Source: Scleromitrula shiraiana
Lineage: Eukaryota; Ascomycota; Leotiomycetes; Helotiales; Sclerotiniaceae
Assembly: GCA_028455995.1 (NCBI GenBank)
Contig: JABELC010000001.1
Coordinates: 4,762,501-4,826,500, forward strand
Reading direction: 5' to 3'
Length of the DNA stretch: 64,000 nucleotides
Part shown: one piece after another, positions 35,607-48,068 of the stretch
Position numbering within the stretch: position 1 is the first letter of the stretch
How the letters are laid out: every line of letters starts with the position of its first letter
The notes under the pieces: generated by a model
What the model was told of the DNA's origin: nothing
Databases searched by the model: none
The model's input: only the letters and a program-made list of their open reading frames with translations
Program-made: the position numbers and the translations under genes

Positions 35607-35611
35607 ACATA

Positions 35612-37302
35612 TTCATACCACCAAGTCCAGAACTTCATTCCACAATTGACGGCGCTTATGATAACCCATTTTATTTCGCCAGATCAGAATGACACAGAAT
35701 TACTCATCGATCAATCTAAGGGAATGTTCGATTCACTCTTGGACAATCGATTTCGTGTTGGAATGGGTGATTGACGTGACTTAAATTGTGTGAATTGTTA
35801 TTAATGATTGAAATACAAGAGGAGGGATGTAGTGACATGTGGGTTGTTATTATCTGATACTCTTTTGAATAATCAATCTGATATTAGAAGTGATTTACCG
35901 CTATATACTTTGGTTCTATATAACCTAGAGAACACATTGAAGCCATCATCATCATATGTTATAACTATTAGATCATTATCTTAGTAAGCCTCGAAAATTT
36001 GAAAAGAATCCATAGGTTGCCATTGTTAATCACGAATTTGAACATTGAGAAGGGATGATGCTGAAGTGAATTCACTCAAATTGTGAGCATAGCAAATTTG
36101 ATATCATATAATCAGGAGTTGCGAAAGGAGTTTAAAGTGTTGGCGACGATTATCATTTTTACATCCATTTCCATACGAACAGCTTTTCATCCATGAATCT
36201 ATATCAAAAATTAAAAATTTCAACTTATGTGATATACTTTCAAACTTGAATTTGAACATATCAGATTTTTACTGTTTCGTCTTTTTCTCTATTCTTTTGT
36301 TTCTCTAAGCTCGAATATAAAATCAAATCTCTTCTTTTACTCCTTTCTCCCTCTTTCTACTCTTTTCTTTTGTTCTTTACTATTTATCCCCTTTCTACTC
36401 CTTCTCCTTCCCTTCTTCTCCCCTTCCTCTTTCTCCCTCGTCTTTTCCCCTTTCTTTCCTTCTCCCTCGTCCTCTTTCTCCCTCGTCCTCTTCCTCTCTC
36501 GTCCTCTTTCTCCCTCGTCTTTTCCCCTTCTCTTTCCTTCTCCCTCTTCCTCTTTCTCCTTATATTTCTACCTACCGTATAAATTGCAATAAAAGACCCT
36601 CCCCCCTATCACCGGACCCTCTTCAAATAAAAGGAATGGTTCTAATCAATCGTTGTATGAACTGTCGAAATAAAAGACCTAGATAATAGTACTATAGTAT
36701 AGACAATGAAGCCCTAAAAATATAAAGTCTAAAGTCTAAAACATAAAACTTAAAGCCTATAATATAAAGCCTAAGACCTGTGATATATATTTATCATAAT
36801 ACTAGAATAACAGTACCCTCAATAGTCACTCAACTTGAATGACTTAAGCGATTAATCTTGATTAATCCAAGTACTTCTACTTTTTACTTTTCTTTCCTAT
36901 ATTCTGATTATCTTTCCGTTATTACATCATGACAATCATATTCTATCTTCCCCAGCCTTTGCCCCCGCTTCTCGTCTAAAATGTAGTCCATCCTCAATTT
37001 AGGTTTATATTGCACTTATCACATGATTAGTTGCTTGAATTTCATTATATAGTAACTTTCATTTATTTATAACGTTCACATACTTAAATTTATCTTATAA
37101 TTTACTTTGAAATTCATCCTTATTATTTCTATTGGAACTATTGGAATTTATCATAATAGTTATTGAAAATCTAAATATGGATTATATTCCCGTCCTGATT
37201 CTGCCATTTGCAAATTTATTTGTAAAAATATAAAATAATTAAATAATGGGTAACTTTCATATTCAAAATATTTGAGAATGAACTATATTAACGACCTGAA
37301 AG
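35612..37302. other. Intergenic region with a long pyrimidine tract
   Basis: 35612-35777 is open for ~55 codons up to a TGA and has coding-like composition. Joined to the sequence left of the retrotransposon it gives two competing frames, so it may be a gene remnant but cannot be assigned. 36340-36570 is an almost pure C/T tract on the plus strand with imperfect CTCCCTCGTCCTCTTT units. The rest appears empty. Confidence 0.4.
36340..36570 (+). repeat. Polypyrimidine tract (C/T repeats)
   Basis: About 230 bases that are nearly all C and T, built from variants of TTTCTCCCTCGTCC. Such tracts can sit in fungal promoters or form triplex DNA; neither is shown here. Confidence 0.7.
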
Positions 37303-38401
37303 ATGGAATTGCCAAAAGCACAGCGACTTGAAAATAAACGTCCCGATGCACTCCAATCATCCATCTTATCCAAACTACCACCCGAGATTCTTTTGGAAAT
37401 TGTATATCAGTCACCTCCATCATCAACCATTTTATTTTCGATCTCATGTATGAAACTTAAGCGATTGGCTCGGAGGAGGCTTTTTTCAACGTTTGGTTGA
37501 TCAAATGGTTTCGCAATCCAAACTTTTCTTCCTCAAATTGCTAGCTCGGGATCTACCAGAACATGTTTTCTGTCAACCATGCGAGCGACTCCATAGTGTG
37601 GAAAACACACTTAAGGACAGAGAAAAGCGAAAAGAAGACTGCTCTTACACATTCGAAGAGAAAGAATCTGGAACACATACCAAAGTTCAAGACTACATTG
37701 GAAGCAATTTCAACCGAAATATATTCCAACTGGCAATCAAATGTCATCTCAACAATTCACAGGAAAAATGCAATAAGCTACTGAAACTGATGGCAGAGGA
37801 AGAGGGGTTTGTTATCCACAAATATAAAGTCGATTATAAGTGTCTCACGGGATACTTGATTCAAAGAAGACAAGAATGTTTTTATAGACACGAACTTGAA
37901 CGGTATAAAGATATAGAATATGATATATGTGGACATCTTCGACTCAAGAGGGATACACTATCGGCGTATATCCAATATAAAAAGAAAAACTCGAAACCTA
38001 TATACAATTGGATGTGGTATGATCCCTCTGCCAATGTTTCGAATGTAGTTACCGAGAGATCGAGATTGATTTGATGCGAATTCTGTTGTACAGAAGTTGA
38101 GGTCGAGATTGGATTTTGGCGTAATGAGCAGTTTGTGCTCGTGTGTAGAACTTGGAAGAATTTGGGTAAAAAACGAAGTATGGAAGATGAAGATTGGAAG
38201 GAGAGCGTTGAAAGAGGTTCGACTACGAGAATATCTACGGTACATCGGCCTCCTTTGTCCAGAGCATTTGATGACGAGCAGGGTAGTGTTAGGAAAGTGG
38301 ACGACCTTTTGACCTATCATAAGAGAGATCGGAAAATCAGAGACGCGAATAGTTTCCTTTCGGAAACATACCACCATTTCATGCAAAGTTTAGGGAGATA
38401 A
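37303..38401 (+). pseudogene. F-box-like family member, broken by a frameshift and a stop
   Basis: ATG at 37303. The first frame carries a clear F-box-like segment (ILSKLPPEILLEIVYQSP...SCMKLKRLARR) and stops at TGA after a T6 run (37482-37487). One T fewer would continue into the second frame, which runs through KLLARDLPEHVFCQPCERLH and YDICGHLRLKRDTLSAYI. That frame reaches TGA at 38072-38074 and then continues unchanged as CEFCCTEVEVEIGFW...CRTWKNLGKK to TAA at 38399-38401. Every block matches the intact 14031-15257 protein (LARDLPHQIVCSLCGRLH, ICPHLEYKADKTSAYI, RCEQCFTEA, TVWKNLG). At the stop the relative has Arg, so CGA->TGA is likely. The F-box is better preserved than in the intact relative. 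A homopolymer sequencing error could explain the frameshift but not the stop. Confidence 0.75.
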
Positions 38402-39616
38402 AGCGGCGTTCATATCACCTTACATGTCATTCCAGATCAAATCAAGCATATTTAGACTGGCTATCCGGTATTAGATGATGATACTAGTAGGAGATATAAT
38501 ATATATATACATATTACATAATCAAAAAAGAAAAATATCATTAGAGTATTAATTTGCAATAATATTGATATAAGTGGATTATTCTTATTGTTGTAGTAAA
38601 AGGTGTAACTATTCTAGGTTTCTCTATATGGGAGATTAGATGTAGGCAGTGCTACTAGTAAGCTAGCTAGTGTAGCTTACTAAGGATTCTAACAAATATA
38701 CTAGTATACACTATCCTATGTTTTGCACCCGTCAATAAATGCATTTAATGTTAATCCAAATGATAGTCATTACTACGACTCGTGATTTATAGAGCTATCA
38801 AGCATAGCTTCTCTATCTACTTTCCTGTGCTAGCAAATTCAAGCATGATGCGCTTCAGCAATATTTCTCATCGAGAATCCACGATTTGTCGTTACCATTA
38901 TTAGCATGATGCCATGAGATGTTATTTCGTTGTCCGCGTGTTTTAATGCATGAGGAGTGCAAGGTCTTTTTACAATGGCTTTTCTCTTTGATATAAAGAG
39001 AGAGGTTTTATTGTGAGGTTATTTGATTTTTGTTTTTGCTTTGAAACGAGGTTTAGAAAAGAGGTTAATGGTACAGGTCTGAGTAGTCAGCAAAATAGAG
39101 GCTCTTATAGCCCTCCTCGTCATCTAGTTTTAGATCAACAACCTCAACAATACAACTACAACTTGAATTACCCCAATTATATCCTGCCTTTTCTAAAATA
39201 CTATAAACATTTAAAATAAAAGATCATGGAGAAGAGGCGGCGTGCCAGTGTCATGGGACCTGCCCCGATATTGCCAGTCATTATACAAGTTTACAGCTTC
39301 AAGTTGAATATAATATACAGATTACTATCAATTACTAGTAGCTGATTGCGAAGGAGCATATTCACACTCATAAGGAAAATACAGAAGATATACAAATGAT
39401 GTTCATGTATGATAGTAGGATGTGTATGAATGAGATTGATTCGATATCATTAGTGTGATGGACGTTGTAAATTTCATGCCAGGGATTTCTCGGTAAGGAC
39501 AAGTTTTATGCATTTTTTATTTTATTTTTCCTCCTTCTCTAGACGAATGAAGAAGTTATTGGGTTCTAAGCAAAGAGTATGGTTGCCTGAAGGCATGATC
39601 ATATAGTCTATCCAAA
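38402..39616. other. Intergenic stretch
   Basis: No gene supported. Several TACTAGTA palindromes (38483, 38651, 38700, 39335). The 68-codon frame at 39013-39219 has no recognisable features. Confidence 0.5.
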
Positions 39617-41130
39617 TTATCTCTGCCCGCCCCTTAACCTCCCCACTACCCTCCCTAATCTCTCAATTCCCTCCACCAAATCCCTCTCCTCCTCCCACGC
39701 AAAACAAACCCTCAATCCCCCATCCACCTTCACCCCATCATCCCCCACAACCGCAAACATATCCCCCTTCGCCACAACCAAATTCTCCTCCTCCCTCGCC
39801 CTCTCCGCCACAACACCCGCATCCATCCCATCCGGTAACTGCATCCAGATAAAATATCCCCCAAAGACGTTTACATCTTTGATATTTCGCACCTCTACAC
39901 CTAGTGGTTCTAGTTCGTTCTCAATACTATCCATCATAAGCTTCCATCTACGTCTATATGCATCCTGCAAGGTTCTATAGATGTGATTTTCTAATATCGA
40001 TTCCCCATCCCCTTTCCCATCCACACATAACAACTCATTAACCACACTCCCCGTAAACGTACTCGCACACCCACCACTCCTCGAACTCCCCGCCTGACTC
40101 AACCCAAACGCGAATTTCCTCGTCCCCACCGCCCACCCCGTCCGAACACCCGGTCCCACAATCTTACTAAACGACCCGTTGCTTACCGCGTTGCCGAATG
40201 ATACTTCAGATGGGGCAGGCGATAGTGTACGGTCGATGTCGACTAAGCGGGGAAGAAGGGCTTTTTTCAATGGAGAAGTGGGAGATGATGAGGAAGAGGA
40301 TGAGGTATTCCATTGGAGAAAATCGTATACGTCGTCGCTGATAAGTAAGGCGTCGTATTTTCGGGCTAGACGGACGAGCTCTGTTCGACAGGATAGGGAC
40401 ATGGTTTTTCCGGAGGGGTTGGAGAATGTGGGGACGCAGTAGATGATATTTTTGTAGATTTTGGAGTAGGGTGTTGGTTTTTTGATGGGCTGTGTAGTGT
40501 GTTAGCTTTTTGCTTGTTCCGGTTTTCTCTCCTCTCCTTTCCATTCGCTTCTTCAGATCGGATTGAACCAAAGTATCACATGATCCATCCATCCATCCAT
40601 GAGAAATCACATACCTTAACGTCCTCCCTCCCCCCCTCGTCTACCCACCCTTTTAACCCCCTCTCCAACGCCCCCAAATCCACCCCCTCCTCCCCCTCCC
40701 CAACAGCCCCAATCTTCAACCCCCCATCCCCAAACATGCGTCCCGCCAAAAAATACCCCGGCGTAACCATCCACACCCGCGTCACCATCGGATCACTAAA
40801 AACCTGCAAAACACACGCTAAATTCTGACTCGCTCCGCCCGTAATACATATCCGATCTGCATCTGGAGCCGTGTCTTCATCGTAGAATCTCCCTAGCCAT
40901 TTCGCGACGTTTTCTCGCAATTCTAAGGATCCTTCGTCGGGTCCGTAGAGGAGGGCTGGGTTGGAGAGATGGGGGGTTTGCAGCACGTGATTGGATGCTT
41001 TTTCTAATTGGGAGTTGGGGAGGACGGCGGTGTTGGGCCAGCCGCGGAGGAAGTTGATTTGTTTTTTTGCTGGTGATGGCGATGGTGGTGGGGACTTGTT
41101 GATAGTTGATGTGGGGGAATTTTTTGTCAT
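39617..41130 (-). CDS. PLP-dependent class I/II aminotransferase, YER152C/2-aminoadipate aminotransferase-like
   Basis: Two exons, 40615-41130 and 39617-40489, separated by a 125-bp intron with a GTATGT donor and CACAG acceptor; 462 residues. The open frame extends upstream to 41181, but its first codon there is GTG, so the ATG at 41130 is chosen. Fold-type I aminotransferase features: INFLRGWPNTAVLP near the N-terminus, LLYGPDEGSLELRENVAKWL, ITGGASQN, SNPSGKTMS, the D-x-x-Y pair in ISDDVYDF (~222-229) and the PLP lysine in NGSFSKIVGPGVRTGW (~Lys281). The yeast relative has 2-aminoadipate aminotransferase activity, but substrate range within the family varies, so the substrate here is inferred only. 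A poly-Ser insert follows the DDVY motif. No targeting peptide is obvious. Confidence 0.88.
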
Positions 41131-42275
41131 GATTGGGTTTGGGATTGAGATTGAAGATCTTGTGGTTCTAGATATTGACACTGATAATGGTTTAAATTTT
41201 GAGGTTAAGAATGAGCGTCGGGAAAACTTATGAGGGGAGAGGGGATATTTGTTGAATTATTTGATGGATAAATGGCTACTAAGATTTGGCTCTAATGTTC
41301 ACGCCCTTCCGATGTGGGGTTATTTTAGTTACAAAATTTAGTTTGTCATTAGATTCATATAAACATTCAAATATCTGTAATCGAGTACTCGAGTAAAGGA
41401 TTTGGAGAAAAATCGATATGCAGACAGTAAATAATTAAGATATGAATGCATTGTTCGATTTGAGAGGTTTATGAAAGTAAGAGTAATCATACAATCTTAT
41501 TATTCAACTCCAATATAAGCATGGAGCTTCAAATTACCCCTCCAATATATTCGAAAACATGGGAACAAAGAATGTTTTCGTCACTCCTAGTATTAGATAA
41601 AATATGAGAAATCTCACACGAAAATCATCATTCACTCATTCAATTAAAAAGTACATAGATATTTAAAGTTATTTTGTTCATCCGAAAATGTGTTGTAGTG
41701 TGTTGATGTAGAAGTCATCCATCCATCCTTCAATCCATCGATGCATTTTATAGCCATATCCCATCACGAAATATAGTTCTTTCTGCCTCTCTCAAAAGAA
41801 TCGAGGTGTATACAGCCAGAGAGCAAAGTGAAAGAAGAGGCATTGCAAGGAAGTATCGGTGATTCGATTTAGAGGTATTTTTTCCCCTATGATATGATCC
41901 CAATGACTCCCAGATAGATGCGATGGTATGTTTTCCTCCTTTCTCCAATCCCCCGTTTCAACAGCATTTCGTGAATGCTTTGATGTGCTGTATAAATCAT
42001 CCTAACCATGTTTCTTAAAAAAATTAGGAAGCAAAGTCATGAATTGTGCGTACAAATGTACATGTGGTCCATGATGCGAATGTGCAAAATATAGATCCGA
42101 CCATTGATAAGACAAACACTCACTCACGAGTTTTCAAGTTACAAGTGTTGATATTGTGAAAAAAAAAGTGTTGTTGCATAGAAAAGAAGAGAGCTGCTCG
42201 TGAATACATGCCAAAGATCAATAATCTTGATGGTTGTAATGATCAAATTGCTGTTTCAATGATATAATCTGACAA
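41131..42275. other. Intergenic stretch between two minus-strand genes
   Basis: No gene supported. 41748-41948 is open on the minus strand for 66 codons but lacks features. It contains the aminotransferase 5' flank and the 3' flank of the RGG protein gene. Confidence 0.5.
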
Positions 42276-45200
42276 TTAAGTATGAACTGGTGTCGCTGAA
42301 TGTCGATTCCAGTGGGCTCCGCTAAATCCTCCTCTTCCGCGACCACGGCTAGAAGTGTTCGAGCTGGGAGTTAAGGTATCATGAGGTGTGGATGAAAATC
42401 CACTGGATGCATCTCTAGCGCGACCACCTCTTGGATGAGTTGAAGAAGTTTGTCGTGACCCGCCACGTCCACGTCTTGGGTTGCTCTTAGCCCGAGGTGT
42501 TGGGAAAGAAACCGATTTCGAAGTTTGTTGACCGGGGAGTAGAATGATAAGAAGATTGGCATTATTGCTAGTTTCTTGAGGAAAGGTGGAAGGATCAATG
42601 CTAGTTGTTTCGGAGACAATGAATTTTTTAGGTATGTTTTTTGGTGGTGCTGTTGCAGGATTCCAGAGATTTTCTGGCACGGTGTGTGGGACGTTGACAG
42701 AAGGTAGAGATCCCATCTCTTGCTCCTCGAAGCATTCTTCAGCAGCAGGCTTGGTGAAAACGGACTCGTCCTCTATTGAACCACCATTAATTAGACCTGG
42801 TAATGAAACTGTTGCAGACGATTGGGATTCTTCAGAGTGGTCCAAAGCATGCCTAGTAGCAGAAACAACTGCGAGGGCATGTGGTTTAGGTGGTGATTTT
42901 TTCCCAAACAGATTGTTGATTTTATCACGCCACTCTCCCTGTTTGTTTGCTGTGGTTTCTGCTCTGCGAGCTTCATTTGAAGACGCATTTCGGACCAATT
43001 CTTGACGAGATGCAAAGCCAGGAATCTGGTGTGGAGCAGGGACTGCTGGTGGTGGTGTTGCCGCCGCCGCCGCGAATGATTGTGGGCGAGGTGGAGCTAC
43101 AGGAGGAGGGAGAGATGTCGGTGGCGGCAATCTTACCACTGGTTGTGGTGGTGGAAGAGCTACATGGGGATGGAAAGCGTCACCATCATATGCTGGGTGG
43201 CCTGCCATAGTTGGAGGTGGAAGAGAAGGAGATGATGGCCGGTCAAATGAATTTCCATTCAATTCTTCACCTTCATAACGAACATCGTGATTGATTGGGA
43301 AAAATCTCGACCCTCGAACTGGCGGTGATGAGTTCATATCGTGACCTGATTTCCATGTATTATTGAATTGAGAGTCATTGTTTTGAACATGGTTGAGAGG
43401 ATTGTTCTCTGCAAAAGGTGCAGAATTAACTTGAGCAGACGATTTACCATCATTAAATGTAGTCGTAACGGCTTTCGTCTTGCCTCTCGTTCCATCCTCA
43501 TTCATCTCAACTTGCTTCCAGGTATCCTTGTAAACAGGCATATGAACTTCTTCAACAATACCAGCTGCCTCCATCTCACGTTTGCGCGCAATCTCCTCTT
43601 GTTGTTGTTGTCGAAGTATCGCGTCTTCTTGTGCTATTTCTGCAGGTACATTTCCCCATAAAGCCCTAGCTCTAACACTTCGCTGTTCGTCCTCGAAAGT
43701 CTTTGGTGGTCGCGTGTTTGGAGGTCCAATTGGTGGTGGTCGAGCACCATATTGATCGCGTCCACGATTCGATTGATAAGGAGCATTGCTGCGCATCGCA
43801 CCAGGTGGACCAATTGGACCTGGACGAGCGGATGTATGCGACATATCTGGAAGTCTGTTCAACTCTGGATTGAACGTACCATTACCGATTGTTCTTTCAT
43901 TTGTAGGTGGTCCCCAGATTCTTGATGAATTTTGTGTTGGTGGTGGGGCTGCAGACCAAGTAGTGAATCTTTCGGTGTTAGAAGTTGAAGCTGAATTCTT
44001 CTGCCACGATTGCGAATTTCGGTTATCTGGCATAATTTCTTGTGAAGAAGGTACGGTCGAATGAGGAGCTTCAGATTGATAAATTCCATTTTGGCGTGAA
44101 CCTTGACCAGGGGCATTTCCTTCAACTTGTTTTTGATTAGTATTTTCATTAATAACTGGAATATTTGTTGGCGCATCAGTTTGTGCCTCCTCTTTCGCGG
44201 TTGATGATGAATCTGCTTCTCGGATGCGAATAGAGGTAGGGACATATTTTTCCTCATTAGCATTTTCTTCTTTCGGCTTCTTCTTGTCTGGAGGTGGGCC
44301 CATAGCTTCAAGCTTGATTCGAATACGCTCCTTCCTCTCGGCCTCTTCCTTTGCTTCTGCTTCTTGTCGTCTCTTGATGGCGAGTTCACGAGTACGCTTC
44401 ATGATGTTCTTTTGCTCTTCCATGGGGTCTTCCTTGGGTAAAGATCCCATTTTTGGTGGGCCTTGACCATGCATGTAAATATCACCTGAACCAGGAGTAA
44501 GTTGTCCATGCACGGACTGAGGCGATTGATGGCTAACGACAGGTGATGCACGAGATTGCCATAGTTGATTTTGGTAGCCTCGCTGCTGCTGGAATTGTTG
44601 TTCTGACGACGAGAAATTCTTTGGCGAAGAAGGTGTATCACTTACAGCCGCTAATGAACCTCTACGAGCGCTCAACATATCATGTGGGGGTGGCATATCG
44701 TGACCTCGACTCATACGTCTACCGAAATTTCCACTGCTTCCACTAACGTTGGAGGATGTTCGACGGCGTGCATAAGGATTTTCAGGACCGTTTGCGCGAT
44801 GAGTTTGGAAGGCTGCAGAAGGTTCGGCTGGACCATCTTGCGATGGCCGTTGTAAAACCGCAGGCCCACGAGATTGCCCATCGTTCCTAGGTCCACCACG
44901 ACGACTGTCATTCACAGGCTCATATCTGCCCGATTGAGAATTGTAAAGCTCCCTACTCGTATGTGCATTGCTATCTCTCCAAGTTCGAGTGAAGTCATCG
45001 GCAGCGATTTCCTTGGCAGGTGGAGGTGGCATACCAGAAAATGAGTGAGGATCCTTCTGACTAAATCGATTCTGTTGGGATTGCTGCAATGGAGGATGAG
45101 ATGCCTCAATTGCGATAGGAGCAACCTTCTCGACCGGCGGTAGAGTAGCCCATGGAGATTTGACAGGAGTTGGTGGTCCAGGGGGTTTTGCAACAAGAGT

Positions 45201-46260
45201 AGGCTTCTCAGATGCATTCTTTAATACTAATCCTGATCTTCCTGATCCAAAGACACTGGGTTTGGGAACGGGTGAGGCTGTTGGCTGGGGAGCTGGCGAT
45301 TTTGATGGCTTTGGCGGTTCCACTTTCTTAACTTCCTTCACAGTTGGAGCTAGGGCTGGTTCTGGTTCTGGTGGAGGCGGAGGAGCTTCATCTACATGTG
45401 GAAGAGTGATCTTTGTGCCATCTGTCCATTCAATTGTTTCGGGAGCCCAATCATCATCGTCGTCATCAATGTCCGCCCAATTCGCTGGTTTGCCTGGATC
45501 ATCAGTTTGTAACCTAGTCGCTAAATGAATACCATATCGCTGTTTAAGTTCTTCATCTGTAAATCGCTTTGGTTCTGGTGGAGGTGCAGCTAGATAATTT
45601 TAGTAAGAATGAACCAATTTTAATCCAAAATGCAACGTGTAACATACGTCTATTCTTGTTCCACACAGCACTTGCATCTGGAGCACCACCAGATTTCCCG
45701 CCATTTGTTGCATTTGAGTCTCGCGGCGCCGAATCACGAAGCCCACTGCCAGATTTTGCAACTAATCTAGGTCTTGGGGTAGATGAAGAAGTCGATAAAG
45801 TTGCCGGAGCCGTAGTAGAAGCTGCAGGCCCTTTATCCTTAGCGGCAGGCGTGGTCGTCGAAGTCTTTGATGCTAGAAATTTTTTATTTACTGAAACTGC
45901 TTTAAAAAGAGTAGGTTTCTTGACAGTCGAGGATGATCGAGTATGGCCACTCTTTTCATCGCCAATTTTCGAGGTTTCCCCTTTCGTAGCTTCAGAATCC
46001 GATCCTCCACTAACACTGACATCCGCCGAGTTATTAATCGATTCGAGAAGATCTGGATTTGATTTGATTGCATCTTTATCGGTAATAGCTCCATTTACAG
46101 AAGAATTTTGTTCGGAGGGGACATCTTGACTCTTGACTTCAGTTGTATTCTAGGCGCATGTCAGCAGAATACCAACGATATGCAAGGGACTAATTTTGTA
46201 TACCAGCTCATTATTAGGTGTTGTCGCAAAGTTCTCAGCGGAGGCTTCAGTTGCCATCAT
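42276..46260 (-). CDS. Large disordered RGG-tailed protein of unknown function
   Basis: Three exons: 46204-46260, 45648-46149 and 42276-45589. The introns (54 and 58 bp) have GTATAC and GTATGT donors and TAG acceptors; the join gives 1290 residues from ATG 46258-46260. After a Ser/Thr/Lys-rich N-terminus comes a conserved-looking block FTDEELKQRYGIHLATRLQ ... NWADIDDDDDDWAPETIEWTDGTKI. Further on are VFGSGRSGLVLKNASEKPTLVAKPPGPPTPVKSPWATLPP, a charged helix (ERKERIRIKLEAMG, preceded by RTRELAIKRRQEAEAKEEAE), long Pro/Gln/Ser stretches, and a C-terminus with RGRGG, RGGR and RGRGRGG boxes. RGG boxes suggest RNA binding. Composition resembles translation or mRNP factors, but I do not recognise an assigned family. 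Unusually large for an unannotated protein. Confidence 0.8.
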
Positions 46261-46704
46261 ACGTCTTCAGCAAGTCTGTATTGAATTCAAGTAATGGTGC
46301 ATGCGCTGCTGGCCTTTATTCGTTGATGATTCAAAGTTGAATATTGCCCAGGTGATTTATGAATTATTGTAGTGGGGTTGTAGATTTATGATACTTGGTT
46401 GGAGGGTCGCGACGAGGTGGATGAGTAATATTTGTGTACTCTATAACTTGGATGTCTAAAAAATGTGAGAGAACGAATGGGGAGATACTTTCGTATTGAA
46501 GTTGAGAATGACGAAGAGTTCTTGGGAGAGTTGACTATGTTGATGCGTTGAAAATGAAGTTTAAGGTACAGGACAGGGATTGCGAAATTTGGGACTAACT
46601 CAAATTGGTATTAGCTTGGCTATTGGGGCTAAGGCTGAGATTGAGGCTGAAATTAAGATTAAGGCATCCAAAATTTACTTACCTTACAAGCGACCTGTAG
46701 TCCT
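46261..46704. promoter_or_regulatory. 5' flank of the RGG-protein gene
   Basis: ~440 bp between the start codon and the DNA element at 46708. A run of alternating GGCT/GAGATT-like units at 46615-46665 is the only structure seen. Confidence 0.3.
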
Positions 46705-46707
46705 ATC

Positions 46708-47586
46708 CTCTACGGTATCACTTATTTACTAAGGAATCAACTTGAATAGAATTCAATGATTTCTTTAAATAAACTTCAAGAAATCGGCTATTTTAATATT
46801 TAGGTATATTAAAAATTCAAATATTAATGTATTAAATTTGCAATTAATTAAAAGTTGAATTTCATATAGTATAAATTTAAAATTTTGAAATATAAAGATT
46901 AATTTTAAACAAACCTTAAATAAAATTCAAATAAAATTCATTAATTTAAAATTATATTTAAAATAACTTTATTATTGATTTTATAATTTTTATTGGTTAA
47001 AAACTTATTTAAGTCTTTATTATTATTATTAATAATAATTTAATTTTTATTTGAATTTTATTATATAAAATATTATCTATTAATTATTTATTGTTAATAT
47101 TAATATTTAAATTAACAATATTAAATTTAAATTCTAAATTTATTAAGAAATTAAAAAAAAAGAAAATGATTTTTTATAAAAAATTATAAAATTTAAAAGT
47201 ATATTTATATTATTTTTTGATATATATTATTAATATTAATTTAAATATATTAATAAAAAAAGTATAAAGTTAGCTTTGATATATCAATTAAATTAAAAAA
47301 TAATAAAATATATTAATTATTAATATATATTAATATTATATATAATAAATTTAAAAATAAAAATATATTAATTTTATAAATAAATATTATATTAATTTAA
47401 CATCATATAATTATTTAAAATAAACTTAAAAATCAATAAAAAATCTAAATTGAGTTTATATTAATATAAAATCATTTTCCAAAAATCAATTTATAATGCA
47501 ATTGAAATTTAAATTATAATGCAAAAATTTCCTTCCCTAAATAGTATTCAAGATATCTCTGAATACTAGTAGGTAATACCGTAGGG
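46708..47586 (+). mobile_element. ~0.9-kb TIR DNA element, copy 2
   Basis: 879 bp, same orientation as copy 1. The left end CTCTACGGTATCAC differs from the family end by one C->T; the right end is the reverse complement of CCCTACGGTATTAC. Flanked by ATC at 46705-46707 and 47587-47589, a 3-bp duplication different from the other copies. Interior AT-rich and non-coding, aligning with copy 1 along its length by eye with transitions dominating. The right end carries an extra TACTAGTA near 47564. Confidence 0.82.
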
Positions 47587-47589
47587 ATC

Positions 47590-48068
47590 GTTCTAATTTG
47601 AGTTGATTTATTTTCTACTGTTCGTTCGAAACTTAAACATTTGAATATGTTTGGAGGAAGGTTGTTTTGAATATTTATCTAGCGTTTGAACAACATTCAA
47701 ATAGTTTTAGAAGAATTCGATTATAAATATGTACGAAAGACGGTTTGTCCAGGCATTATACGTTATGTTTTTTGAGCATCATGACTTATGAAGTGTTCAA
47801 GTGTTGAGATTCCATACTGATATCATAGACTCCACGTTTCAAACTACAAGCTACCGAATTGTACAAGTTTCTTTCTGTATGTTTTGAATGACAGATATTC
47901 AATTGAATATGATTCTGTGTTAATTATTTGACTGAGAATCAATTACTTCTCTTTTTGGGTAAATCAATAACTATCAACACATTCTTGGGACACTTCTTGC
48001 CCTTTACCATAACATTCCCAGTAACACAACAGACGACCCAAAAACTCCGCCTTCTATGGGAAGGATAC
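47590..48068. other. Intergenic stretch
   Basis: 3' flank of the minus-strand gene at 48069. Nothing recognisable beyond AT-rich spacer. Confidence 0.5.

Noticed and set aside
41131..41181. Upstream extension of the aminotransferase to 41181
   Set aside because: The frame is open but begins with GTG rather than ATG; the first ATG at 41130 precedes the conserved part.
45160..46129. Plus-strand frames of 122 and 186 codons
   Set aside because: Antisense shadows of the RGG-protein exons; they cross its intron without splice sites.
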